Made by a program: the position numbers and the translations under genes
In this document: positions 22,301-33,800 of the stretch, piece after piece
How positions within the stretch are numbered: position 1 is the first letter of the stretch
Layout of the letters: the number at the start of each line of letters is the position of its first letter
The notes under the pieces: generated by a model
What the model saw: the letters and a program-made list of their open reading frames with translations, nothing else
The model's database searches: none
Told to the model about the DNA's origin: nothing
NCBI RefSeq assembly: GCF_024139115.2
Contig: NC_085140.1
Span: 162,962,452 to 163,026,451, forward strand
DNA: 64,000 bases
Direction of reading: 5' to 3'
Source: Armigeres subalbatus
Taxonomy: Eukaryota; Arthropoda; Insecta; Diptera; Culicidae

Positions 22301-22408
22301 AATAAAAACATTGGAAAAAAATGTAGTAGTATTGGTGTCGTATTTATCAAAACAAAAATATTATTTTGATAAGAAAATTATTTTGAGCTTTTTAGTGGAA
22401 TGCTTTCA

Positions 22409-22500
22409 CCTGTCATAAGACGAGTTTAAACAATCCCATTGAATTCCACCACTTAAGTGGTGGAATTCAATGGGATTGTTTAAACTCGTCTTATGACAGG
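22409..22500. repeat. Perfect 92-bp palindrome with no spacer
   Basis: The 46 bases from CCTGTCATAAGACGAG to CCACCACTT are followed immediately by their exact reverse complement. A single-arm relative, with part of the left flank (AGCATTCCACTAAAA), lies at 54176-54225, so this is a repeat family and not chance. Confidence 0.9.
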
Positions 22501-22515
22501 GGAAAAATATTAGTA

Positions 22516-22864
22516 GGGTGGCTCAAAAAAATGGCACTGCTCCACCACGCCCAATCGACTCCGTCCCAGGCGTCGAGTGTGCTCCGAAAACCTTAGCCAA
22601 TTTAACTGACTCGGCACAAGCCGTTTCAAGTTTGCATAAAAGTTAGTATGATGAAATAATTCTTTTTCATAACACTGACTACTGCGTCTCACCACCGTCA
22701 AGCACCAGCGAAAAGAGAACCCATATAACTAAAAGCAAAACTCCAAAGCCTTCACTCAACGAAAACCACACCTTAATTAATCAGTAATCGATTCCGGAGG
22801 ACACTCAGAATATGCAACAGAATCGACTAAGCGTGGAGGAGCAAAATATATTTTTGAACCACCC
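22516..22864. mobile_element. MITE with TA duplication, TIR GGGTGGCTCAAAA
   Basis: TIRs GGGTGGCTCAAAAAAATGGC and complement of GGGTGGTTCAAAAATATATT are flanked by TA at 22514-22515 and 22865-22866. Shares its terminal motif with 34389-35087 and 63911-64000, but the interior differs. Confidence 0.8.
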
Positions 22865-22899
22865 TAATTATAAAGTTGCTGCTACCAGTGCACTGCTAC

Positions 22900-23050
22900 T
22901 GCTCTGCCGTAATCTGGAAAAGTGACGTAACAGCCATTTTACAACATGCATGTTTTCCATTTTTCTGTTAAAGAGCTCGATGAGTAGTACTCGTTAACAC
23001 CATTTTTGGAAAATGGCGTATACGTCACTTTTTCAGATTACGGCAGTGCT
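22900..23050. mobile_element. MITE, TIR CTGCCGTAATCTG (family 2, copy 2)
   Basis: CTGCCGTAATCTGGAAAAGT at the left and ACTTTTTCAGATTACGGCAG at the right, both next to a TACGTCA/TGACGTA motif. Partner of 19590-19721. Confidence 0.8.
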
Positions 23051-23141
23051 GTGGTTTAAATTCGGTTAGTTTTTACTTCAAACAAGTGAATAATTTGAAA
23101 AAGTGAAGTTTGAAAAGCATCCATTCATTCATCCATTTTCA

Positions 23142-23318
23142 AGCATTTTTGCATTCGTATATCATGAGGCTAACACGATAATACTTTTATGCCCAGGGAA
23201 GTCGAGTCGAGTTCAACCCGAAAATTGCCTAGACTGGCACCGGGAATCGAACCCAGTCACCCTCAGTATGGTCTTGTTTTGTAGCCACGCGTTTTACCGC
23301 ACGGCTAAGGAGGGCCCA
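23142..23318 (-). mobile_element. Feilai-type SINE, 3'-truncated
   Basis: Minus-strand tRNA-like head GGGCCCTCCTTAGCCGTGCG, B box GGTTCGATTCC, and body through GATATACGAATGCAAAAATG. The 3' half with the AAG tail is missing. Compare the full copy at 49850-50141. Confidence 0.85.
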
Positions 23319-23689
23319 CCAAATTTCGAAGGGATTTTGAATTGGCACAAAACTGCCGATTCATGACAAAATTTGTGCCGAGGTACATGGAGTCCAATGG
23401 AGAAATATGTACATTATAACGGGAAGTAATCTCATCAACTTTGTACAGATTAGTAATTTGAATATTGATCTTTTGTTCGACGCTATTCGTAGCATTCGAA
23501 TGTTGGTGGGAGAGACCCGGTAGTGGACGGGTGCCATCGCGGTACTCTTTCAAATATGTCCTTAAGAGTGCGCGATCAAACGTGTTTCATATCGGACGCA
23601 AAACTTTTACGAGATACGGGTGCAGAACTGTGGTGCGCGACAGAGCGTAAGAATGTAAGTATGTATCTCGTGGTATGGAAAATGCTGGA

Positions 23690-24660
23690 TAATGCGTATC
23701 CGAAGGAATGAAATAGACCCTGGCCCTGAATTAGCTGGCCGGAATACGAGCTACCTTAGAAAAGATCGTGTAGCTAACCCCGGTGGAAATCATGATCGTA
23801 TGTTGACAGCGAAGGAGTAGGTTTGCTCCGCTTCGGAGGTGCAAATCTGTTCTCCATGTTAGGGGCGGCGGATCATCATACGAGTGCCAGTGAGGCAAAC
23901 AAAACAAAACAGTGCCGTGTCAGCATCTAGAAGGCAGCCCCTTCAACGCGATGTAGGTAGCGCAACCCTGGTAAGGTAGCTTACCGAAGATTCTAGAGGT
24001 TACTAAGAAAGGCAAGCAAACGGATGGATTCAACGGCGACAGAGCCGGCAACGAATAAAGGACAACTATTGGAAAGTCGGATCTTGGAACATGAGAACTT
24101 TGAATGAACCCGCACGTGCTGGGCTCCTGGCTCGTGGAAGGTCGGCGTGTGCATGGCGGCAATCCATGAAATACGGTGGCCCAGAACTGAAGAACGTGAA
24201 TTCCGGGTGGTGGATCCCATAGCTAACACTTCATTCAAGTACCACATCTACTATAGCGGCGGTGAAAAGAGCAGAACGTGGCTTCTTGGTGATCGGGAAG
24301 CAGATGAAGCGTGTTATCCGGAGGAAGCCGATAAGCGACCGCATTTGCTTGTAGAGAATGAAGGGCAAAATTTTCAACTACAGTCTGATCAGCATTTATG
24401 CCCCAACGAACGATAAGCCTGATGACGTGATGGATGCGTTCTATAAGAGCCTTGATAAGGCCTACGAAGAGTTTCCTAAACACGATGTAAAGATTGTCAT
24501 CGGGAATGCAAACGCGCTGATCGGAAGAGCTTTCATTTTGCTACCAACGATAATGGTCGGCGACTAGTGACCTTTGCTAGAGGGATGGCAAACAGCAGTA
24601 CCTACTTCGCACATAAGAATATCCGCAAACACACCTGACAACATCCGAATGGCGACACTT
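23690..24660 (+). mobile_element. RTE-like LINE 5' fragment (leader and endonuclease start)
   Basis: The leader (GAAGGAATGAAATAGACCCT..., TCTGTTCTCCATGTTAGGGG) matches that of the minus-strand LINE at 3062-6290. The coding part gives WNMRTLNEP, IHEIRWPRTEEREFRVVDP, NYSLISIYAPTNDKPDD and KHDVKIVIGNANALIG across at least two frames. The endonuclease is broken by frameshifts and cut off after it; there is no RT. Confidence 0.8.
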
Positions 24661-24714
24661 ACTCACAAATAATAATTATAAATGGAATCTAGCCCATCAG
24701 AAAGTTATTTAGTA

Positions 24715-24845
24715 GGGGGAAAGACGGCTTTGGCAGGTTTATACTTTGATTTGAAAAAAATGTTTAGACCAAATTTGAGCATATCAGTCATAAAAAAAAC
24801 CCCTGACAATAATAGAACAAAACCTGCCAAGGCCGTCATTCCCCA
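24715..24845. mobile_element. MITE, TIR GGGGAAAGACGGC
   Basis: GGGGGAAAGACGGCTTTGGC and the complement GCCAAGGCCGTCATTCCCC bound a 130-base element next to TA at the left and ATA at the right. Confidence 0.75.
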
Positions 24846-25901
24846 TAGTTAACTTGAAGGATTTTATTCGATGCATAGATTATCGTTCTGTATGCTGTTC
24901 AACCCAGAATCGACTATTTTTACCCTACAGGGTATAAAAAGGTATACCACACCGGTAGGACATTTTCCCAAATATCTTGATATTTTATTTTATTTATCAC
25001 TCTCTCGACCTCGTAGAGCACATAGAAAATTTTTTCAAAAATATTTGTGTCTATCCATATTTTTGTCATCATTGAGTATTTACTTGACAGTTTTCTTTAA
25101 CACTTTAATTTTGATTTTGAATCTAGGAAACGGTTTCAACTTTCTATCCCAACACATTTTAACAGCAAACGCATATCTAAATACTACCAATATCACTATC
25201 AAAATCCCATTCTCAAACAAAATGTCACCAACGGAATGGCCGGGCTCTATTATCGACCAAATTAGCAACGAATTCCGTACTTCCGAATTAGCACTCGCCA
25301 AACTTTCCGATTCCGGTTTTTTTTCGCGCCCGTTCAAACGTTCTTGCTTATCCACTCCACCTCTTGGTTGGAACTGATTCGACTAAATCAAATCACAATC
25401 CGCTCTCCGACGGTGCTGGTCAGTGCCCATTCGTCTAGCGATCGTTCATATTGTATATGCCTACTTAACAACAACAAAGGCAAGCATAAGTGTACACAAG
25501 CTATTCTTCAAATTAAATACGCGAAAGGAAAACCGCGCGCAGCGTCGTCGTCGTCGTCGGCTTCGGCTACCGCAAAATAACTTTACCTAATACCGGGAAT
25601 AGGGGACACCCGTTCATCTGGTTTTTCTGGGACAATATTCACAAGATTCGTTAGCAATAATTGGGCACAATTATTATAGATGATATATTTGTGTTCTTTT
25701 CACATGTGCACACACAACCAGCGTGTGTTAGATTTTAATACAGTTTTGCATAAGAACCTTACAGAAACTGAATAATTTGACATATACAATATCGGAAAAT
25801 TTTAATAAAATCATTGTACAGAAATCTCACAATTTTGTATTATTTTAATTGGGGTAAGGCAGGCACTTTTGCCTCAGCTCAGGAGAAACTTTCTGCTAAT
25901 T
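24846..25901. other. Intergenic region with unidentified open frames
   Basis: A plus-strand frame of 168 codons (24871-25377) and a minus-strand frame of about 90 codons (25352-25080) overlap. Neither has a domain I recognise and no splice partners are evident. A (GTC)n run lies at 25540-25560. Confidence 0.35.
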
Positions 25902-27745
25902 CTGCCCATGATCACATAGTTGACGTATAAGCCAAAATGACCAAAACACACTTTTTTGCGGATATGGATTCTTCGTACGGTTATACATATGCTCCATGAA
26001 AAAATATTCATGTTTTGTTCGGAAATATTCGAGTTATGGCGATAATTGTTTTTGGGAAAATGATTATTTGATCGCATAAGTTGACGTACCTCCATTACCT
26101 GCTGCAATATGGAGCAAAAACCTGTCTCATATTTTTTCGACATTCACAATCCACTAATTAAGCACAACATAGGTTTTCGTTTTACTTTGTCGTATTTCAA
26201 GACTACTTTATGATTTGGGCGTAACTGATCTTGTAATCAAAAATTAGTATGCAAGTTCCTGCTAAAGCAAGCATTTCTTGTGAAATCCACGGTATAATCC
26301 GCCAAAAGCTTATCCTTCGAGGTGTGGCTCTGGAGATAAACGTTTACATTCTTTTGAATAAATAAAATAATGTTTGTTTGCTAAATATTGTCGCCAAAAG
26401 TTTTGATTTAAGACAATCGCGATCATTGAAAAGGAAGTATAATGTAAAAGAAGAATGAAAATTCATTAATTATGTAACGCAATGATTAGCCATTTGTGTC
26501 ATACTTTTTTAGACGCATATCAAAATTGTGTAGGGGAAATCACACTTATCAAAATCCTCATTCGTCCTCTAAAGTGTAGTAATTTATGGGTATTTTCTAA
26601 AAGTGCATATCAGAACCAAAATCTAGCATAATTTTTTGCGTGATAGGAGAGGTCTGCCACTGAGGACTTAACACATAAGAATTAGTGCGTGTTAAATGGC
26701 TTTCTTCTTGTTCCTCAGCTTGATAATATTGGTTTGTATATTTCGAGCACATTTACCGGGAAGGATTCTAATATATTCCACGGCTGTTATTTTAGTTTTT
26801 ACAATTGTAATGCAATTCTTATTCATGTTTTTCATTACCTTACCCGGACAGAACTGAATTATAAAACATGATATGGTCTTTGATGTAAGATTCAAAAGAG
26901 CAGGCAAAATATCAACAAAAAAATGCACCGAAGTGTTATTTAAATATTAAAATGTGTTATGGACAAAAACAAACTAATAGCTCGAGATATTAATCACTTC
27001 TTCCAAATACCATTAATTGATTACCTCATGATATTTCAGAGCAAATTTGGATATTGTCGTCTGATATTTTGTGCTTTTATATCCTACATATGAATCTAGC
27101 CCATATATAATTTTGCAATCTAATCACGATTGATTTTCTTCTAATCCATTGGAAGCATTTTTGCTTAAAATTTGGTTGGAACGAGGTCTTTGGCCAATAC
27201 ATGAAAAACGGTAACTGTTTGCACACTTGTTACAGAACCATTCTAATGCTGTAATAGTGCAAAAATCCCCGTTCGGTACTGATTAAATTCTTTGCAACAC
27301 GAACCCTTCAACACATAATTTTATCTTTACCACATAATTTTAATTTTCACGGAAAGAGCTATCCGAAAAACCTTCACCGGAAACTCGAACTTTTCAAAAT
27401 GTTTCCCTTCTTAATCAATAAATCGTTGGAAGTAACTACAATTATTCTCTAGCGCTATATAACCACACGTAGTAGCCTGGTTTTTACGCCGTGTTATGGG
27501 AACAAACATTTCACAAAACGTTTGTTTGATCGCATAAACTGTCGTATGCATATTTTGACCACTTCAATCAAAGGAATAATAATTAATTACCCGCGGCCTT
27601 AAAATTACTACTAATATTGTCCATTTAGACAGATTAGTTCATGTATTTTGTTGATTGATAAGATGATTCGGGTAAAATTAATAAAAATGCATTTTCCCAA
27701 CATCGATGGTGCTGGTTGTTACGTCAACTATGAAATCATGGGCAG
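25902..27745. mobile_element. 1.84-kb non-autonomous DNA element with TIR CTGCCCATGAT..CATAGTTGACGTA
   Basis: The left end (25902-25930) and the complement of the right end (27719-27745) agree over about 26 bases. A subterminal motif GATCGCATAAG/A-TTGACGTA recurs just inside both ends (26070 and 27530). No transposase is visible in the AT-rich interior; small frames at 26689-26928 have no motif. Confidence 0.7.
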
Positions 27746-28483
27746 TAAAGTGGAGTTCTAGCAAATGAACGTTGCTTCCGTTGATTTTAGCCCCTACGAC
27801 AACGGACGGAAATACTTGCCGTGTCCCTATATGGAAAAATAGCTTGCATTCTTTGTAATAAAACCTTGCAAAATTGTATATGCCGAGATTCTATACACTA
27901 ATTGTAAGATTTGCTTTTTTGGTGCACGGTTGTGGTATCGACTATGGAAATAGCTGGGACAACAAAATTGAAAAATTGTATGAGAATGCTTTATAATTAA
28001 TCAGATTTTACGAAGTATGCATCATTGAATTCTGATACAATTTGTTGAATACATTTTTATTCTCTGCTTGTGCTTTATTATTTACTTTTGTTTCAGACGA
28101 TTTATTTATTGATGTTTGGGAAGACTTATGTTTAGTAACGTGTATCTTATGCAAAGCATATGATTGTCATAAAGATTGCCATCTGAAAGTCTTTCCACAC
28201 AGAATTTATTTATTTTTTTGTTAATGTATTACTTACATCGCGCCACTATGTGATTTTGGGACTGCCTATGATTTGTTTCCGTTTGAGCATTTATGCTTCA
28301 GTCATACTCTTATAGGCTACCATGCTTTTGCAGTCTTTCGATAACTTATCTGCTTGATTGCTACAAACCTGAAGGAGGTTGGAATATTGTCGGCAAACCA
28401 TATCACATAATTCCAAATGCATTCAAAATCATTTCTGAAGTACTGATTGAGCAATGCCGTGAATAGTGTGAACGGTGGCCGAT
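27746..28483. other. Intergenic sequence downstream of paralog B
   Basis: No coding similarity seen; short frames at 28042-28224 and 28447-28665 are unremarkable. Confidence 0.5.
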
Positions 28484-28489
28484 TTTATT
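28484..28489 (-). terminator. Candidate AATAAA poly(A) signal of paralog B
   Basis: First AATAAA on the minus strand after the paralog B stop codon, about 236 bases downstream. Position is plausible; function is inferred. Confidence 0.4.
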
Positions 28490-28724
28490 TGATTCGATAC
28501 GCATTGTCGTACTTTCACAGCCGTACCGAGATATGGTCGATTACAAGAGGGATGTTTGTACGGCAGTCCATGTCAAGTACTCGGCTTGGCGCACTTAAAT
28601 TAGATCAAGTTCAACTAGCTATTCATGGTCTTGAAAAAAATATTATTCTACTCATCTATCAATAGGGTAACCACGAACACATCTTGCACAAATACTTGAA
28701 ACTTACAATTCAACGATTATTAAG

Positions 28725-31132
28725 TTAGTGCATATGGAAGACAGAGTCGTTCTGCGGCGGGGTCTCGCTTACGTTTTCCATTGGCCGTGCCCATTGGGGA
28801 AACTCGTTGATTTCCGGATACACCAACGGTCCGTAGATAGGAAATATTCCCCAAATGATTAGCAGCATAATGACCTTCACCCCGACGCCCGCCTTCATCA
28901 GATCTTTGGTTTGAATGTGTCCTAGGCCGGCTACCAGCGCCAAGGGAGGTGTTCCAACGGGCATCATGAATGCGTAGCTGCACGAGATCGCCACCGGGAG
29001 CATCAGATACAAGGGATGTAGCTCGATCGCTAGGGACTGATTAAACATTTATGCAAAACGGATACTTGCTTCAGATTAGTATTTTAATTATTTTAATAAA
29101 TAAAACTCACCATTTCGGCCATCACCGGAAGAACGATATTGCAAATAGCAACATTGGACGCGAATTCAGTTAGTATTTGTACTACAAAGCAAACGATGAA
29201 TAGCAGTAGAAGCAAAGGCAAATGCTTCAATACGGACAACCACTGGCCAATCATTTCGGACATTCCGGAAGCTTTTCCGCCTTCGGCCAAGGCAAATCCA
29301 CCGCCAAGAAGAAATATCAAACTCCACGGTGTTTTATCGTTGATGTACTTCCATGTTATAAGACTTGGCGTTCGTTGTGTTGGAAGATATGCTATAGAAA
29401 ATATTCCAATAAGGATGAATGTCATTGATAATGTAAATATGAGTCAAAAAACATATTATAAGATCATTACTTAGATTAAGTAAAAACAAAACACAAAAAC
29501 AATTTACACAATTAGACAAAAAAGACTAGGAAAACTGAGACATCCCTTAGACAAAGAAGACAAAGAAGAAAAAAAAGACAAAGAAGACAAAGAAGACAAA
29601 GAAGACAAAAAAGACAAAGAAGACAAAGAAGACAAGAAAAGACAAAGAAGACATAGAAGACATCGAATATAATTGGACAAGGAAGTCAAAGAAAACAAAT
29701 AGGCCAAGAAGACAAAAAAGACAAAGAAGGCTAAGGCGGCAAAGAATATAAAGAAGACAAAGAAGACAAAGAAGATAAATAAGACAAAGAAGATAAAAAA
29801 GACAAAAAACACAAAGAATGCTACACTTACTTGGGTTAATCTTGAGGAAATTCAACCACTGCCAATTAGCAGGAAATATGAATAGTGCGATCAATGTAAA
29901 AATTGCAGGGGTTGCGTCTTGAATTTTCCTAAAATATAAAATACACATTTCATCATTTATCCCAAACAACACAAATCAGCTCCATACTTTTCTGGTAACA
30001 GATCAGCCCATCCAGTGGTAAACCCAGGCTTCCGAGTGAAAAACAATGCAATGGATGTAAGAAACAAAATGGCCACACTTATTTCGTGGGACGTTATCGG
30101 TCCCAATTCCCCGTACCGATTCATAATAACTCCATGTGCGATAACCTCCCCTTCCTTACTAATGTTCGACTCTTGAGCGGCTTTGCTCTTCGGCCGAAAC
30201 ATACCCATATAGACCACCTGCAGGTAGATCCACACCAAGAACGTTCCCAACAACATGCCAGGGGTGTTGAAGATAGTGAATCGGAAAAAGTCTATCGTGT
30301 TTCCTTCGGGAAAGCGGTTTTCGTATATTCCTTTGTAGGTCAGATTCGTTCCTGTTCCCAGCAGAGTGCCACAGCCTCCAATGCTGGCTGCATAGGCTGC
30401 TCCAGTGTAATAACAAATTGTAATTCTGCTCGGAACTGGTATCCTTTGAAATAAATGAAGTTTGATGAATTGATGAAATTTAACTAAATTATGTGCACAT
30501 ACTCATTGCTGTGCTTCTCAGCGTCATCCGGTTTGCCTTTGATGTACATTTGACATAACCCTTGCTAAAACAGTTACAAAATGAAAATAATTAAATTGTA
30601 TCAAATATTACGAAGCACATACCGACTCCAGTTCCTCCAGAACAGCTTTCATAATCGGACACATCATAGCCACCGTGGCAGTGTTGGAGATCCACATCGA
30701 AACAAACATCGTTACCGACAGCAATCCAAAGTTTAGCTTCCGCTGGCTGCATCCTATCGAACAGATCACCTTCAATGCAATCCGCTTGTGCAAGTTGCAG
30801 TGCTCAATAGCCAGAGCCAAAAATATTCCGCCCATGAACATCAGCAAAGTTTCTCTCATGTACATCATGCAGGTACGGTCGGTGTCCAAGATTCCCAGCA
30901 GCGGAAATAGAACCACCGGAATCAAGGAAGTTATGGGAAGGGGAAGCGCTTCCGTTATCCAAAAAATAGCCATCATCAGTACGACAAACATGCATCTGTA
31001 GGCTGGGCTGGTATCCACCAGGAATACTAACGCAGCTAAGCTGGGGGTGGCGATAAGAACCAGGACCCGCCAATACAGGGCGAAAAATCTACCGGTGCGA
31101 TTGGCACACGAGATCGGTTGGGATGGGTCCAT
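28725..31132 (-). CDS. Indy: INDY/SLC13 dicarboxylate carrier, paralog B (complete, 572 aa)
   Basis: Complete gene, joined from minus-strand exons 31132-30623, 30564-30503, 30443-29988, 29928-29831, 29391-29111 and 29036-28725. The sum is 1719 nt, 572 codons plus TAA. SLC13 carriers move Krebs-cycle di/tricarboxylates across the plasma membrane through about 11 helices. Features seen: MDPSQP start at the first in-frame [20 protein letters not shown] (61-77); first SNT motif at 149-151; GTGTNLTYKG (220-229); second motif SNVAICNI at 454-461; C-terminal signature region CSYAFMMPVGTPPLALVAG (488-506); a late NVS glycosylation site at 557-559 near the C-terminus. The signature asparagine that paralog C has (TPPNAIV) is leucine here (L501). 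Neither paralog A's nor C's private intron is present. Exon 2 is 62 nt against 83 in A and C. The 5' UTR and promoter are not resolved. Substrate range is inferred. Confidence 0.95.
29545..29815. repeat. GACAAAGAA minisatellite in paralog B intron 4
   Basis: About 30 imperfect 9-base units (GACAAAGAA / GACAAAAAA) fill most of the intron between exons 29928-29831 and 29391-29111. The long Phe-rich minus-strand frame it makes is an artefact. Confidence 0.9.
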
Positions 31133-31740
31133 TATTTTGTTTAAAACTTGGTAGTTTTTTTTATTTTGAAGAATGGGAACTGTCACCTTTCAAAAATAAC
31201 GCTGTACTTGCCACGCCTACTTTCACATGTTCTGGTAATTATGGTTTTGGTTCATTTTCAGTTTAAAAAAAAGGAGCACGTTCATAGACAAAAAGATAAA
31301 TACAAAGATGAATATTTTAAGCTGTGCATAATAACTGATACTGCATCATTTGGTGAAAACATGACATCCGCTTAACTAATGGATAATTTATTTCACAATA
31401 TCTGAGACACGGTAGCATTCTCATTCAACTGGATGCTGGGTGTTTTAGTGAAGGTTTAAAAAAAGGTTACCTGACGTATGCTAGGATAAGGATACTGTAT
31501 GCGATAACTGGCGTGGCATTATGTTGCTGTATACCGTTTTCAAATTCCTATGCAAACTTATTTATCCTAGTTCAGATTCAGGATAAGATCGATGCGAATT
31601 CCAAGAGTCCCTTTATTTGATTTCAATTTCAATTTGGTTTGATTTCGTCAACCGTCGTAGACTAGTACACTAAATATACATAATTTTACATTTCTTTATG
31701 CTAACATACATATAGATTATGAATTATAACATATATTTAT
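31133..31740. other. Upstream region of paralog B
   Basis: Expected to hold the 5' UTR and perhaps the promoter or a UTR intron. No TATA box or initiator is convincing. Minus-strand CTACCAAG just before the ATG could be an acceptor of a UTR intron. Confidence 0.35.
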
Positions 31741-31800
31741 AACTAGTTGACCCGGCAGACTTTAGCCTGCATAGTAGGCGAAAATGCGCGTGTGAACTTC
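31741..31800. repeat. CTAGTTGACCCGGCAG element end
   Basis: AACTAGTTGACCCGGCAGAC followed by GTAGGCGAAAATGCGCGTG resembles the reverse complement of the CTAG-terminated ends at 18643 and 21133. Probably a diverged member. Confidence 0.35.
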
Positions 31801-31905
31801 CCATGCGGAATTTCCATACGAATCTTTATTTTATTAATTTTTCACGTTTTACTCAACCATACACATAATTTTTACATGAGGAAATATCATATAAACGGCA
31901 GCAAA

Positions 31906-32745
31906 ATAAAATTTCCATTAAAAATTAAAAATTTTCCATAAACAATTAGGAAATTGTCTATAAAGAGATCAGAGTATGAGCAATAAATGAATATAAAATT
32001 TCCAAAAATAAAACAAAATTTCCATAAACAATTAAGAATTTCCCACAAAACAAAAATAAATAAGCACTTTTAAAAGCAAAAATTGCAATTATAAATAAAG
32101 AATTTTCCATAAAGAAATGAAAATTTTCCTCGAAAAAATTCAAAATTTCCATAAATAAATCAATACTAGCAATAAACAATTACAAAAGTTTTCCACAAAT
32201 TAAATATTTTTTCCATAAAAATTAAAATTTTCCACAGAATAGTCAATGAAGAGCAAAAATAAAAAAAATACAAGAAAGCAATAAAGCTGATGAAAAATTT
32301 AAATTGAACTTTAAACACTTTTAAAGAAAGGGTCATCTATGGAAAAAAAAAGTACAGTTTGATTGCTTTGTTATACTTATTTATCGAATTTTTAAAAAAA
32401 AATTATTGCTCTTTATTGATCATTTTGTGGAATTTTTTACTTTTTGTGGAGAAAAATATATTTATTTTGTGGAAAGTTTTGTAATTTTTTATTGCTAATA
32501 TTGATTTATCTATGGAAATTTTGTATTTTTTTAGTGGAACATTTTGATTTTTTTTATGGAAATTTTTTTAATAATTGCAATTTTTGCTTTTAAAAGTGAT
32601 TATTTATTTTTGTTTTGAGGAAAATTCTTAATTGTTTATGGAAATTTTGTTTGTTTGTTTGTGGAAATTTTATATTTATTTATTGCTCATACCCTGTTTT
32701 CTATATTGGAAATTTTCTATTTCTTTATGGAATTTTCTAATTGTT
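31906..32745. repeat. AT-rich foldback, ~340-base arms made of AATTTTCCATAAA units
   Basis: The left arm (about 31906-32260) repeats AAATTTTCCATAAA-like units. The right arm (about 32405-32745) carries the reverse complement, including the shared internal block CTTTTAAAAGCAAAAATTGC (32070 and 32580 regions). The arms are both inverted copies of each other and internally repetitive. Confidence 0.75.
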
Positions 32746-33159
32746 TAGGGGGAGTATTTATTTTAGTCTCATATAAACCCGTCAGAAACGATAACGAACA
32801 TATCTGCTGAAGGAATGAAGAAAATCCATCCATAAATAGTGCAGAAAAAAACAGTTTTATATTTTTTGCCTTATGTATTGTGATTTTGAATTGTTTTAAG
32901 ATTCTGCTGAGACATTGAAAAATCAATGGTATCAAAGTGTAGATTGTGTAACAAGTGGTGTGTCTGTCGTTTCGAGGTGTGTGAGATTTTCGCGTTTTTT
33001 ATTCCGTGTAATAAATATATGTATTGACAAACCAAGAACATGTTTGAATATGCGCCATTGCTTGGAATCATTTTGAGAGCGATATCCAAACACGACCAGA
33101 CGTCTAAACATTTATAGAAAGCATCAATTAGAAGCAAGTGGAAGGAAAACCCTGTGATA

Positions 33160-33800
33160 CAGTGGAAGCTGTGAAGTTGAAGAAGCCATCCAGGTAAAAA
33201 CCCTCGACCAGAACTCTAACCCCTCCCAAAACTAAAACGGTACCACTTTCCCTAATGTGATCGCAGGACCCCTTTTTGTTCTTCGGTTGGATTTTCCTTA
33301 CTTGTTACCTGTGTCTCCGGACCGTGTGGACTCGAAGAACGTCCAGTGACGCGTTAGGGTTCCGGCCACAAGTGCGGTAGTAAGTTCCGAGCCGCTATTC
33401 TTGCTCGAGAAGGCCCGCAGAATCGTTGTCCGTGGGAGCCGCCATTTTGCTTGAAGGGCTGTGACGCCGTCGAACCCATCCGCCAGCGACTCGGTCAAGG
33501 AGCAGCTCCGCTGCGAAGAGACAAGCGATCATCGCTTGCTTGCTGGAGAAACGGAGGAAAGGCGTGTGAAGGTGAAGGGGCCCGTCAACAGAAAAAACGT
33601 AGCAAGAAAAGATAGTGAGAAGGTAGGAGATAGCCGAATAAGAAAATGGGAGTGAAGGTACCTGTGTGCTGAATAAAGTGGGTGAAGTTGCTAACGGTAT
33701 TCAGGTGTTTTCTTGGTCGCGAGAGAATCAAGCGCGTATGCCGACCCTGAGGTTATGAGGAGGGAGTCTCATGTGTGCCGAAGTGAGGGCTGCCCCATTA
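33160..33800. other. GC-rich island, possible solo LTR or 5' exon
   Basis: This block has distinctly higher GC than its surroundings. Plus strand: TGCTGAATAAAGTGGGTGAA at 33669-33688 looks like an LTR R/U5 poly(A) region. Minus strand: GGAGACACAG/GTAACAAG could be a donor, 2.2 kb upstream of the paralog B ATG. Neither reading is secure and no coding motif is seen. Confidence 0.35.

Noticed and set aside
24871..25377. 168-codon plus-strand frame
   Set aside because: No recognisable domain and a second frame overlaps on the minus strand; kept only as an unidentified region.
29504..29972. 102- and 141-codon Phe-rich minus-strand frames
   Set aside because: Produced by the intronic minisatellite plus real exon 29928-29831; not separate genes.
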